This document shows, piece by piece, positions 37,407 to 45,443 of a stretch of DNA of 64,000 nt. This DNA comes from Moraxella oblonga NBRC 102422 (GTDB lineage: Bacteria > Pseudomonadota > Gammaproteobacteria > Pseudomonadales > Moraxellaceae), in NCBI RefSeq assembly GCF_001598275.1, contig NZ_BCYQ01000006.1, positions 51,504 through 115,503 of the forward strand, written 5' to 3'. Position numbers and translations under genes: made by a program. The notes beneath the pieces were generated by a model. It saw only the letters and a list, made by a program, of their open reading frames with translations. It did no database searches and was not told where the DNA came from. Numbering within the stretch: the first letter of the stretch is position 1; each line of letters begins with the position of its first letter.

Positions 37407-37988
37407 ATGAACCAAGTATTTAAAGATTTTGATTTTGAAAACTTTTGGGATAATTCATCCTTTCAACAAGGTGAATTTTTCGCAGGTAGAAAATCGTTAT
37501 TTATTGGTAAGCCAATTAACGATGAAATGATAAAAGAACTTGAGCAAAGTTTGGGTTATCAATTACCAAAAAGTTATCTTGAATTATTAAAAAGTCAAAA
37601 TGGTGGGTTAATTCAAGAACAATTATTTATTACAAATAATCCAATTTCATTATATGAGGCGTGTTATATTAGTATGCATCAAATTGGTGGTATTGATAAA
37701 ACTGCCAAAAATTGCTCTTTATATCAATGTGAGTATTTGATTGATTATGGATTTCCTAATATTGGGCTATATTTTGCTGATTTGGCAACTGACCACGACT
37801 GGTTAATAATGGATTATCGTGAATGTGGCAATAATGGCGAACCGCAAATCAGTTATATTTATGTGGACGGTGGCGAACCAGAAATTCAAGTCATTGCCAA
37901 AGATTTTGAAACCTTTATTAAAGGATTAAAAAATGCTGATGAGTTTGAGTGTGATGATGACAATTGTGTTTATTTGATTGATAAATGA
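37407..37988 (+). CDS. SUKH (SMI1/KNR4) family protein
   Basis: A 193-residue soluble protein. It has the SUKH fold pattern: LEQSLGYQLPKSYLELLKSQNGG, then a long insert, YPNIGLYFADL-like FPNIGLYFADLATDHDWLIMDY, and a C-terminal KDFETFIKGLKNADEFE. AAGGA lies upstream of the ATG at 37407. The next gene is a clear paralogue (MSQVFKEFDFGNFWDN against MNQVFKDFDFENFWDN). SUKH proteins are usually immunity factors for secreted nuclease or deaminase toxins; no cognate toxin is in the window. Confidence 0.8.
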   Translation: MNQVFKDFDFENFWDNSSFQQGEFFAGRKSLFIGKPINDEMIKELEQSLGYQLPKSYLELLKSQNGGLIQEQLFITNNPISLYEACYISMHQIGGIDKTAKNCSLYQCEYLIDYGFPNIGLYFADLATDHDWLIMDYRECGNNGEPQISYIYVDGGEPEIQVIAKDFETFIKGLKNADEFECDDDNCVYLIDK

Positions 37989-38006
37989 ATTGTTAATAAG
38001 TTGTAA

Positions 38007-38023
38007 GGTGCGTATGACGCACC
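38007..38023. repeat. Palindromic repeat, copy 4
   Basis: GGTGCGTATGACGCACC between the two paralogous SUKH genes, in the same orientation as copy 2 and with the same flanking TAA and ATTT. Confidence 0.65.
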
Positions 38024-38052
38024 ATTTGATAATTTTGCAAAGGAAAATATTG

Positions 38053-38583
38053 ATGAGCCAAGTATTTAAAGAGTTTGATTTTGGTAATTTTTGGGATAAT
38101 AATGAATATGCCCAAGAAAACTATATCAGCGAGCCATTAACTGATGAATTGTTAAAAGAAGTGCAGGCAGAATTGCCTTATAAAATACCGTCATCGTATA
38201 TTGAATTTATGCAATATCAAAATGGTGGTATGCCTATAAATACTTGCTATCCAACCAATACACCTAATGGTTGGGCGGATGACCATATTGCCATTGATAT
38301 GATTAGTGGCATTTCCAAAAATAAACTTAATTCATTGGCGGGCGAATATGGTAGCCAATATATGATAGAAGATATTGAATATCCTGATATTGGTATTTAT
38401 TTTGCGGGTAGTCCCTGTGGACACGCTATGATTGCGTTGGATTATAGCGAATGTGGTAGCGATGGCGAGCCTTGCGTAGTTTATATAGAACAAGACGATG
38501 ATAATAAGATTTTTCTCGCCAAAGATTTTGAAACCTTTATTAAGGGTTTAAAGCACGAAGATGAATTTATTGATGATGAGTAA
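38053..38583 (+). CDS. SUKH (SMI1/KNR4) family protein, paralogue
   Basis: A 176-residue protein paralogous to the preceding gene: ELPYKIPSSYIEFMQYQNGG, YPDIGIYFAGSPCGHAMIALDYSECG and KDFETFIKGLKHEDEF. AAAGGA precedes the ATG at 38053; earlier in-frame codons from 37978 overlap the upstream gene and are not used. The pair looks like a diverged tandem duplication. An immunity role is likely from the family, without direct evidence. A short hairpin (38588-38608) follows. Confidence 0.8.
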   Translation: MSQVFKEFDFGNFWDNNEYAQENYISEPLTDELLKEVQAELPYKIPSSYIEFMQYQNGGMPINTCYPTNTPNGWADDHIAIDMISGISKNKLNSLAGEYGSQYMIEDIEYPDIGIYFAGSPCGHAMIALDYSECGSDGEPCVVYIEQDDDNKIFLAKDFETFIKGLKHEDEFIDDE

Positions 38584-38587
38584 TTAA

Positions 38588-38608
38588 TGGTTTTTAATAT
38601 AAAAACCA
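38588..38608 (+). terminator. Possible weak hairpin before cdsA
   Basis: TGGTTTTT and AAAAACCA form an 8-bp stem with a 5-base loop; no clear T run follows. Confidence 0.35.
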
Positions 38609-38644
38609 AATGATTTTAATATCTTTAAACTTGGAAATCCTTAA

Positions 38645-39487
38645 ATGTGGCAACGAATTAAAACCGCCATTGTACTTGTGCTGATTGTCGGCATTGCAAT
38701 GTTTGCAACTGATAAACCCTATTTGTTTTTGCCGTTGTTGTTGGTGGGCGTGGCGATTGCATCTTATGAATGGACAAAATTAATGCCAACCTTCCCTGCC
38801 AAATCTGCTTTTGTGGTGCCTGTTTTTGCCATAACGGTCGTTAGCCTGCTTATCAAGCCCACTTGGGCGGTGTGGTGGGCAGGGTCGGTGCTGTTTTGGG
38901 TACAGGCAGGCATTTGGGTAAAACAGTATCCTGCAAAGGACAATTGGCGTAATCAAGGGCTGTTTGGGGCGGGTGTTTTGGCGTTGGTGCCTGCCATTAC
39001 CGCAATGTATGCCCTGTGGCAGTTGTCGGCGTGGTGGCTTTTGTATGTCTTTGTGCTGGTGTGGTGTGCTGATAGTGGGGCGTATTTTGTTGGGCGAAAG
39101 CTGGGCAAAAAAAAGCTTGCCCCCAATGTCTCGCCCAACAAATCGCTAGAAGGGCTTTATGGTGGTGTGGCAACGGCAAGCCTTGTGGCGGTTGGCGTGG
39201 GGCTGTATTTGGGGCTGGATATGGCAACGCTTTTGGTGTTTTTGCTGTTGTCGGCGGTTGTGGTGGGTGTCAGTGTGCTTGGCGATTTGTTTGAGTCAAT
39301 GCTTAAACGCCGTGCTGGGGTCAAAGACTCTGGAACCATTTTGCCTGGGCACGGTGGCGTATTAGATAGAATTGACAGTTTGCTTTCGGCAACGCCCATT
39401 TTTGCCTTTGGGATATTGATTTGTGATTGGCTTGGCATAAAATTTACACCGCATTTTGTGATGGCTCATCAGTTGTTTGGTGGTTAG
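38645..39487 (+). CDS. cdsA: Phosphatidate cytidylyltransferase
   Basis: A 280-residue inner-membrane enzyme making CDP-diacylglycerol, the precursor of all phospholipids. About eight membrane segments, with the family signature near the C-terminus: SVLGDLFESMLKRRAGVKDSG, then PGHGGVLDRIDSLL with the metal-binding aspartates. Normally directly follows uppS; here displaced by the SUKH array. Usual downstream genes dxr and rseP are absent. Confidence 0.93.
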   Translation: MWQRIKTAIVLVLIVGIAMFATDKPYLFLPLLLVGVAIASYEWTKLMPTFPAKSAFVVPVFAITVVSLLIKPTWAVWWAGSVLFWVQAGIWVKQYPAKDNWRNQGLFGAGVLALVPAITAMYALWQLSAWWLLYVFVLVWCADSGAYFVGRKLGKKKLAPNVSPNKSLEGLYGGVATASLVAVGVGLYLGLDMATLLVFLLLSAVVVGVSVLGDLFESMLKRRAGVKDSGTILPGHGGVLDRIDSLLSATPIFAFGILICDWLGIKFTPHFVMAHQLFGG

Positions 39488-39490
39488 ATT

Positions 39491-40024
39491 GTGCTGATTT
39501 TAATAGACCAAGACAATGTTCTTGCTAATTTTGATAAGGGAATGGTGGATTGTTTTTGCAAACAATTCCCCCATTTGCCCTTAAATAAAGAACGCACAAA
39601 GTTTTATTGGGCAGATGATTATCCAGAATATGCCAACTATTTTAGCCAAATTTATACCACCAAAGGCTTTTTTGAACATTTAGAGCCAATGAATGGGGCG
39701 ATTGATGCAATTAAGGCATTATTGGCATTTGGGCACGATGTACGCATTTGCACTTCGCCTATTAGCGATTATCGCCATTGTGTGAATGAAAAGTTTATTT
39801 GGGTTGAAAAGCATTTGGGTTTTGATTGGACAAAACGCCTTATTTTAACCAAAGACAAATCGTGGGTACGGGGCGATATTTTGATTGATGATAAGCCAAT
39901 CATTACGGGCAGTTTAACCCCCACTTGGACACATTGGCATTATTTGCATTCTTATAATGCCCATTTACCCAATAAAAAAGTGGTTTGGACGGATAAAGAA
40001 AGTTGGGCGGAATTATTAAAGTAG
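39491..40024 (+). CDS. 5'(3')-deoxyribonucleotidase-like (NT5C type) HAD protein
   Basis: A 177-residue HAD-superfamily protein resembling the 5' nucleotidase, deoxy (NT5C) family: motif I ILIDQDNVLANFD, CTSPISDYRHC (motif II region) and ILIDDKPIITG (motif IV). It would dephosphorylate deoxynucleoside monophosphates. Starts with GTG at 39491, only 3 bases after the cdsA stop; no strong ribosome site, so coupling to cdsA is likely. A perfect terminator follows. Confidence 0.8.
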   Translation: MLILIDQDNVLANFDKGMVDCFCKQFPHLPLNKERTKFYWADDYPEYANYFSQIYTTKGFFEHLEPMNGAIDAIKALLAFGHDVRICTSPISDYRHCVNEKFIWVEKHLGFDWTKRLILTKDKSWVRGDILIDDKPIITGSLTPTWTHWHYLHSYNAHLPNKKVVWTDKESWAELLK

Positions 40025-40033
40025 GGAATTAAA

Positions 40034-40066
40034 AAAAAGCGATTGTTAATTTAACAATCGCTTTTT
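40034..40066. terminator. Bidirectional terminator
   Basis: AAAAAGCGATTGTTAA and TTAACAATCGCTTTTT are perfect 16-base arms one base apart, between the convergent genes ending at 40024 and 40072. Confidence 0.9.
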
Positions 40067-40071
40067 AAAAA

Positions 40072-40395
40072 TTAAGTAAAATATTGGTCAAGGTCTTCAT
40101 TGTCATAAGCCTCTTCTAATTCCTCATAGTTAAGACAAATACCATCAAAACTCACTTGGGGCAATGTATTCTCCATTTCTTCTTGCTCTATGATTTGCAA
40201 CCATTCAACATCGCTAATATAACGAAATTCATTACAAAAGTCTTGATTTTCGTTTTCAAATTCGGCTTTTGTATTGTCGTTATAATCGCCAACAACAATA
40301 AGTTCGTGAATGTTGCCCCATTCTGAAACCATACTCATCATAATTGGGCTCTTTTCACAATTTGGTTTTACATAAACTTGTACATAACTTGACAT
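40072..40395 (-). CDS. Small acidic protein of unknown function
   Basis: A 107-residue soluble, strongly acidic protein starting MSSYVQVYVKPNCEKSPIMM. The C-terminus (YEELEEAYDNEDLDQYF) is very rich in Asp/Glu. GGAG lies 5 bases before the ATG at 40395. AT-rich accessory-type gene; possibly immunity-like given its neighbours, but this is only context. Family not recognised. Confidence 0.6.
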   Translation of the reverse strand: MSSYVQVYVKPNCEKSPIMMSMVSEWGNIHELIVVGDYNDNTKAEFENENQDFCNEFRYISDVEWLQIIEQEEMENTLPQVSFDGICLNYEELEEAYDNEDLDQYFT

Positions 40396-40503
40396 AATCA
40401 CTCCGATTTTTAAAAAATAAAATTATATTCTACCCACCCTTTTTTTTATTTGTCAATAAAAATTTTATGGCATTAGCCTGATAATAAAAAAATGGTTGGA
40501 AAA

Positions 40504-40546
40504 TTGACAATCTGTTAAAACTTAGCTAAACTATCAAACTAAGTTT
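40504..40546 (+). promoter_or_regulatory. Toxin-antitoxin promoter with overlapping operator
   Basis: TTGACA (40504-40509) and TAAACT (40527-40532) are spaced 17 bases apart. AAACTTAG (40518-40525) and CTAAGTTT (40539-40546) form an inverted repeat over the -10 box, as expected for autorepression by a Phd-type antitoxin. Confidence 0.55.
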
Positions 40547-40569
40547 AATAAAGTTTAGGAAAAAAAATA

Positions 40570-40851
40570 ATGCAATCTGCCACCCCCAATGTTAATATCC
40601 ACTATGCCAAAACTCATTTATCTGCCTTAATTGACGAAGTGGCAAGCACAGGCAAACCGATTATCATTACCAAAGCGGGCACACCAAAGGTAAAGATTGT
40701 GCCGATTGATGAACCAAAAAAGGGGTCTATGTTTGGTTTTATGCTTGATGAGCAAGGTAATTTACCAGAAGGGTTTAAGGAGTTTTCTGAAAGTTTTGAC
40801 GAGCTTAATGATGAAATGGTTGAGCTTATGTTAAACAATGGAGAATTTTAA
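40570..40851 (+). CDS. Type II antitoxin, Phd/YefM family
   Basis: A 93-residue protein with the Phd/YefM N-terminal DNA-binding domain: NVNIHYAKTHLSALIDEVAS followed by GKPIIITKAGTPKVKIVPID. The acidic C-terminus (FDELNDEMVELMLNNGEF) would wrap the toxin. The stop overlaps the toxin ATG by one base (TAATG). It should neutralise the PIN toxin and repress the operon through the upstream inverted repeat. Confidence 0.9.
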   Translation: MQSATPNVNIHYAKTHLSALIDEVASTGKPIIITKAGTPKVKIVPIDEPKKGSMFGFMLDEQGNLPEGFKEFSESFDELNDEMVELMLNNGEF

Positions 40852-41255
40852 TGAAAATTCTATTAGATACTCATATTTTAATATGGATTGCAGGTAATGA
40901 AACGCACCGATTTTCACCTAAAATTTTAGACATTTTGGAAAATCGTAGGGAGAATGAATTTTTTGTCAGTCTTGCTAGTATTTGGGAGATTGCTATTAAA
41001 TCCGCTTTAAAAAAACCTAATTTTCCATACAAAGCTGATATAATGTTACAACAAATGCAAAAAGTGGGTATTCGTTTATTGTCAATTACACCAAATAATG
41101 TGGTGGGCGTTTCAGAATTGCCCTTAATTCATAACGATCCCTTTGACCGTTTGTTAATTGTTCAAGCTAAGCAAGAAAAATTGCAATTATTAACGGCGGA
41201 TCAATTGATTTTGCAATATGATCAATCATTTATCTTGGACACACGAACCATTTAA
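40851..41255 (+). CDS. Type II toxin, PIN domain (VapC-like) ribonuclease
   Basis: A 134-residue PIN-domain endoribonuclease. Acidic active-site residues appear in LLDTHILIWIAG (D6), SIWEIAIKSAL (E) and HNDPFDRLLIVQA (D, D), the standard arrangement. VapC-type toxins cleave tRNA or rRNA to stop translation. Paired with the overlapping Phd-family antitoxin. Just downstream lies leuC, so the pair is a small insertion upstream of the leu genes. Confidence 0.9.
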   Translation: MKILLDTHILIWIAGNETHRFSPKILDILENRRENEFFVSLASIWEIAIKSALKKPNFPYKADIMLQQMQKVGIRLLSITPNNVVGVSELPLIHNDPFDRLLIVQAKQEKLQLLTADQLILQYDQSFILDTRTI

Positions 41256-41374
41256 AATCATTCCAAAAAGTTATAAAATTTATAAAAATCATAAATTAGA
41301 TTTATTCTTTGATTATGTTATAATTCTGATAATGACAAATTTAGCAAATTTACCCACTCATTTTGGAGATAAAA

Positions 41375-42796
41375 ATGGCAGGCAAAACCCTATACGATAA
41401 ACTTTGGGACGACCATTTGGTCAAACAACGAGATGATGGTTCGTCTTTGATTTATATTGACCGTCAATTGTTGCACGAAGTAACCAGTCCACAAGCCTTT
41501 GAAGGTTTACAATTGGCTGGGCGTACGCCTTGGCGTTTGTCCGCCAACATTGCCACCCCAGACCATAATGTGCCAACTTCACCCATTGAACGCTCACAAG
41601 GGATTTCTGGCATTGAAGATGATACTTCTCGTATTCAAGTCAAAACACTTGACGATAATTGCAAAACCTTTAATGTCGTGCAGTTTGGTATCAATGACGA
41701 GCGACAAGGCATCGTCCACGTGGTAGGACCAGAGCAGGGCTTAACTTTGCCGGGAATGACGGTGGTGTGTGGCGACAGTCATACCGCCACGCACGGTGCT
41801 TTGGGCTGTTTGGCACACGGTATCGGTACCAGTGAGGTTGAGCATGTGCTTGCCACCCAATGCCTTGTACAAAAGAAAATGAAAAATATGCTGGTACGAG
41901 TGGATGGCAAACTGGGCAAAGGAGTTACCCCAAAAGATGTCATTTTGGCAATCATTGGCAAAATTGGCACAGCAGGCGGAACGGGCTATGCGATTGAATT
42001 TGGTGGACAGGTGTTCCGTGATATGTCGATTGAAGGGCGTATGACGGTGTGCAATATGGCGATTGAGGGAGGTGCAAGGGTTGGGCTTGTGGCAGTGGAC
42101 GATAAGACGATAGATTATGTCAAAGGTCGCCCCTATGCCCCAACTGGCGAAAATTGGGACAAAGCCGTTGCCTATTGGAACACCCTAAAATCAGACGATG
42201 ATGCTCATTTTGATGCGGTGGTCGTATTAAATGGTGATGAGATTGAACCACAAATTTCGTGGGGAACTTCACCTGAGATGGTGATTCCAGTCTCTGCCAA
42301 TGTACCTACCCTTGATGATGCCAAAGATGATGTTCAGCGAAAAGACTGGACGCGTGCCTATCAATATATGGGGCTAACGGCTGGACAATCTTTATCTGAT
42401 ATCACGCTTGACCGTGTGTTTATTGGATCGTGTACCAATTCTCGTATTGAGGATTTAAGAGAAGTTGCTAAAATCGTGGAAGGCAAAAAAGTCGCCCCAA
42501 CGATTAAGCAAGCCATGGTGGTTGCAGGCTCAGGTCAGGTCAAAAAACAAGCTGAAAGTGAAGGGCTTGACAAAATCTTTATTGATGCTGGGTTTGAGTG
42601 GCGGCAGCCGGGTTGTTCAATGTGTCTTGCGATGAATGCCGATAAATTGCAATCAGGTGAACATTGTGCCAGCACTTCTAACCGTAACTTTGAAGGTCGT
42701 CAGGGTAATGGCGGTCGTACGCACCTTGTTTCCCCTGCAATGGCGGCGGCGGCGGCAATTCACGGGCATTTTGTTGATGTGCGGACGGTTGCCTAA
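41375..42796 (+). CDS. leuC: 3-isopropylmalate dehydratase large subunit
   Basis: A 473-residue aconitase-family subunit that, with LeuD, isomerises 2- to 3-isopropylmalate in leucine synthesis. The [4Fe-4S] ligands are C353 (FIGSCTNSR), C414 and C417 (GCSMCLAMN). [13 protein letters not shown] is present. GGAG precedes the ATG at 41375. A strong terminator follows the gene, so leuC is transcriptionally separated from leuD, 2.6 kb away. Confidence 0.96.
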   Translation: MAGKTLYDKLWDDHLVKQRDDGSSLIYIDRQLLHEVTSPQAFEGLQLAGRTPWRLSANIATPDHNVPTSPIERSQGISGIEDDTSRIQVKTLDDNCKTFNVVQFGINDERQGIVHVVGPEQGLTLPGMTVVCGDSHTATHGALGCLAHGIGTSEVEHVLATQCLVQKKMKNMLVRVDGKLGKGVTPKDVILAIIGKIGTAGGTGYAIEFGGQVFRDMSIEGRMTVCNMAIEGGARVGLVAVDDKTIDYVKGRPYAPTGENWDKAVAYWNTLKSDDDAHFDAVVVLNGDEIEPQISWGTSPEMVIPVSANVPTLDDAKDDVQRKDWTRAYQYMGLTAGQSLSDITLDRVFIGSCTNSRIEDLREVAKIVEGKKVAPTIKQAMVVAGSGQVKKQAESEGLDKIFIDAGFEWRQPGCSMCLAMNADKLQSGEHCASTSNRNFEGRQGNGGRTHLVSPAMAAAAAIHGHFVDVRTVA

Positions 42797-42803
42797 TTGA
42801 TGA

Positions 42804-42839
42804 AAAATAAGACAATCTGTGGTATGATTGTCTTATTTT
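42804..42839 (+). terminator. Terminator after leuC
   Basis: AAAATAAGACAATC and GATTGTCTTATTTT form a 14-bp perfect stem with an 8-base loop, 7 bases after leuC. Confidence 0.85.
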
Positions 42840-42856
42840 AAAATTGGAGTGATGAA

Positions 42857-43498
42857 ATGCAAAAAGATTTAGAACAAATTGAACAATGGTTAAAAAAGAA
42901 TGCTAAGAAAATTTATCAACATTCTTTAAATCAGTCTGCAAGCCAAGAGCGATTAAATGAGTTAGAAGGTTTAATTGGCGGTAATTTGCCAAATGATTTT
43001 AAAGTATTATATCAATGGCATAATGGGTTAAATCACGATAAAAATTTTGGTAATTTATTTTATGGCTATGATTTTTGGGATTTAAATAAAGTTATTGAAA
43101 ATTATAAGTCCAATTTAGATGATAAAGATTATCGAAGTGATGTTGTTTCTTATCTAGATGATTTTGATAAAGAAATCAATCCACAAGGATTTATTGATAA
43201 TCCAAAATGGATACAATTTACCCACGATGGTTCTCGCACAGGGTTTTATTTGGATTTAAATCCAAGTGAAAATGGTCATTATGGGCAAGTGATTTTTATT
43301 GATTTTGATTATAATATTGCTTTTATTGTTGCAAATTCCATTACTGATTTGGTAAAACAAGTCAGTGCTGATATGCAAGCAGGGTATTATCAGTTAAGCG
43401 AAGATGCATTGGAAGATGGTAACCATTACTTAGAAGTGGATGGAGAAATTGATATTTTAAATCATCATAATAGCGAGCGTTGGAAAAGGCAAGAATAA
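42857..43498 (+). CDS. SUKH (SMI1/KNR4) family protein
   Basis: A 213-residue protein with typical SMI1/KNR4 pattern: RLNELEGLIGGNLPNDFKVLYQWHNGL, then NPKWIQFTHDGSRTGFYLDLNPS and GQVIFIDFDYNIAFIVANSITDLV. GGAGTG lies before the ATG. The fold is used by immunity proteins to polymorphic toxins. An open frame continues downstream in another frame (43494-43622, DLSKLVAHPNI...DWKDFINETK) that looks like a natural C-terminal end, so the present stop may result from a frameshift. Confidence 0.8.
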   Translation: MQKDLEQIEQWLKKNAKKIYQHSLNQSASQERLNELEGLIGGNLPNDFKVLYQWHNGLNHDKNFGNLFYGYDFWDLNKVIENYKSNLDDKDYRSDVVSYLDDFDKEINPQGFIDNPKWIQFTHDGSRTGFYLDLNPSENGHYGQVIFIDFDYNIAFIVANSITDLVKQVSADMQAGYYQLSEDALEDGNHYLEVDGEIDILNHHNSERWKRQE

Positions 43499-43622
43499 TT
43501 TTTATCCAAAAAATACAAAAAGAGATTTATCTAAATTAGTTGCTCACCCCAATATCATCAATGGCAATTATGATGATGTAATAAGCTTAGATTGGAAAGA
43601 TTTTATTAATGAAACCAAGTAA
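43494..43622 (+). other. Out-of-frame C-terminal continuation of the SUKH gene
   Basis: Open from the end of the SUKH gene in the next frame: NNFYPKNTKRDLSKLV then DWKDFINETK and a stop at 43620-43622. It has no start of its own and overlaps the start of the next gene (43609) by 14 bases, as expected for the original coupled gene end. Confidence 0.5.
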
Positions 43623-43935
43623 TGTTTTAAAAATTAGTACACTTAATCAAGAATGGTATGATAAAGATGGTGTATTATTGCACGCTTGCTTTCAATTGCT
43701 TGTTAATTTTATTCACGAAGAAACCAGCTTTATCAATAAAGACATTGAAGATTTTATTGATTGGGAAGAAAATGAAAATCGTAAACTTGCCAAGCAAGAA
43801 ATGCTATTTTTATATGATTGGTGGCAAAAATATAATAGTGAAGAATTTAGAAGTCTGCCAAACTGGGAAGATGATGAATTGGAAAACGAAATGTTAAAGC
43901 GTTTGATTGATGTGCGTTGGGCAATGTGGACTTGA
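43609..43935 (+). CDS. Small protein of unknown function
   Basis: A 108-residue, Trp/Glu-rich soluble protein: KQEMLFLYDWWQKYNSEEFR and ENEMLKRLIDVRWAMWT at the C-terminus, the latter reminiscent of small phage-encoded proteins with an LxRLIxVRxxLWT end. No membrane segment or signal. It starts within the tail of the out-of-frame SUKH remnant. Function unknown. Confidence 0.55.
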   Translation: MKPSNVLKISTLNQEWYDKDGVLLHACFQLLVNFIHEETSFINKDIEDFIDWEENENRKLAKQEMLFLYDWWQKYNSEEFRSLPNWEDDELENEMLKRLIDVRWAMWT

Positions 43936-43948
43936 TTGTTATTAGCAA

Positions 43949-44806
43949 ATGAATTATTCCGAACTAATCAAAACCCTAATTACCGACCCCATAGAAGTGG
44001 GCGATGAATTATGGGTGTTTAAGATTGAAATTTTTAAACACCCAAATGGCTATTTTGCGAGTCTTTGGCGATTGGATACTTATAATATCGCCCCTACTTT
44101 TCCAACAGTAGCAGGGCATATTGCCAGCGAAAGTTTCTTTATTGATGAGAGTTTTCGTTTTGATGGCTTGGGATTATATGGCGATGATTTAAAGTATTTT
44201 AAAACGCTTGATGATTGCCAAACCTATGTATTAAACTGCTTAAATCAAACTTTTAATATTAAGGAAATAAATATGAACGATTTATCTTTAAATACTTATC
44301 TTGATGTGCGTAACCCTGCTCAAATTCAAGGTGATATGGTATTATTTTGTGCTGACATTAAAGAGGGCGATACCTTATCCAATGACTATGTCGCCAATAT
44401 TTGGGGTTATACAGGGGCTAATATCAGTCCAGAGCTACAATGGAAAAACGCCCCACAAGAGACCAAAAGTTTTGTCCTGACAATGTACGACCCAGACGCT
44501 CCAACAGGCTGTGGCTGGCAACATTGGAATGTCTTTAATATTCCTGCCGATTGGAGTAAATTGCCAAAAGGTCAATCCAATGATTTTGGCAATGGTATTT
44601 TGGAATTAAAAAATGACGCTGGACTTGATGGTTTTATTGGAGCCTTTCCGCCTAAAGGCGATAAACCACACCGTTATATTTTTACGCTATATGCTCTAAA
44701 TGAAATGCTGGACTTGCCAAATACAATTAGCCCTGCGGTACTTGGATTTAATTTAAATGGTAAGGTACTCGCAAGTGCCAGTTTGACGGCTTATTATAAC
44801 TGGTAA
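43949..44806 (+). CDS. Unknown N-terminal domain fused to YbhB/YbcL-type PEBP
   Basis: A 285-residue reading frame in two parts. Residues 1-108 (SELIKTLITDPIEVGDELWV ... FKTLDDCQTYVLNCLNQTFN) resemble a separate small accessory protein. Residues 109-285, starting MNDLSLNTYL, form a phosphatidylethanolamine-binding (Raf kinase inhibitor-like) protein with SPELQWKNAPQETKSFVLTMYDPDAP and WQHWNVFNIP. AAGGA sits 8 bases before the internal ATG at 44273, so the PEBP can also be translated alone. The fusion probably arose because the upstream gene lost its stop. PEBP-like bacterial proteins have uncertain roles. Confidence 0.75.
   Translation: MNYSELIKTLITDPIEVGDELWVFKIEIFKHPNGYFASLWRLDTYNIAPTFPTVAGHIASESFFIDESFRFDGLGLYGDDLKYFKTLDDCQTYVLNCLNQTFNIKEINMNDLSLNTYLDVRNPAQIQGDMVLFCADIKEGDTLSNDYVANIWGYTGANISPELQWKNAPQETKSFVLTMYDPDAPTGCGWQHWNVFNIPADWSKLPKGQSNDFGNGILELKNDAGLDGFIGAFPPKGDKPHRYIFTLYALNEMLDLPNTISPAVLGFNLNGKVLASASLTAYYNW
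44262..44275 (+). promoter_or_regulatory. Internal ribosome site and start for the PEBP part
   Basis: AAGGAAATAAATATG inside the fused frame: a good Shine-Dalgarno and ATG at 44273 that would give a normal 177-residue YbhB-like protein. Confidence 0.6.
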
Positions 44807-44825
44807 GTTTAAATGGAGATATCAA

Positions 44826-45044
44826 ATGCCAATATCATTATTTGAACAACATTATCAAGCATTACAACATTTGGATAATGGGATTAAAATTCAACTCATT
44901 GAGCAATTACAAAAAGATGTTTATCAACAACCATTGAATGACTTATCAAAATTAACCGCCCATACAGACTTTGTAAATGGCAATTCTGACGATTTTGTGA
45001 GTATGAATTGGGAAAAGGAGTTAAATCTTGATTTCCCACAATGA
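44826..45044 (+). CDS. Putative antitoxin of the second PIN module
   Basis: A 72-residue acidic protein (MPISLFEQHYQALQHLDNGI ... [12 protein letters not shown]) with no clear fold by eye. It overlaps the PIN toxin start by 17 bases and is preceded by TGGAGATATC, the standard layout of small antitoxin genes. The antitoxin role is inferred from position and size. Confidence 0.65.
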   Translation: MPISLFEQHYQALQHLDNGIKIQLIEQLQKDVYQQPLNDLSKLTAHTDFVNGNSDDFVSMNWEKELNLDFPQ

Positions 45045-45417
45045 TGTTTATTTGGATACGCACGCTATTGTTTGGCTTTACACAAAAGAGTTGCATAAAT
45101 TTTCAAGTAATGTATTGGAAATATTAAAGCATAATTATCTTTTGATATCACCAATGGTAAAATTAGAATTGCAATATCTTTATGATAAAAAACGAGTCAA
45201 TGCTCCACCCAATCAAGTTTTAAACTCGTTACAACAAGTTTTACATTTAAAGATTTGCCATAAAAACTGGCTTGATGTTGTTAATGTGGCATTAACCTGT
45301 AATTTTACTCGTGATGCATTTGACCGTTTAATTGTCGCTCACGCAATGCTTGATAATAGCATTTTAATTAGCAAAGATGAAAAATTAACCGAACATTATA
45401 AAAATTGTGTTTGGTAA
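45028..45417 (+). CDS. PIN domain toxin (VapC-like)
   Basis: A 129-residue PIN ribonuclease with active-site acids in [12 protein letters not shown] (D10), [12 protein letters not shown] (E) and [14 protein letters not shown] (D, D). It starts with TTG at 45028, placed 7 bases after AAAGGAG; the nearby ATGs are in other frames. Overlaps the upstream antitoxin. Second toxin-antitoxin pair in the leu region, distinct in sequence from the first. Confidence 0.85.
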   Translation: MISHNDVYLDTHAIVWLYTKELHKFSSNVLEILKHNYLLISPMVKLELQYLYDKKRVNAPPNQVLNSLQQVLHLKICHKNWLDVVNVALTCNFTRDAFDRLIVAHAMLDNSILISKDEKLTEHYKNCVW

Positions 45418-45443
45418 GTGATTTAAACTTAAAAGGTACTTTT

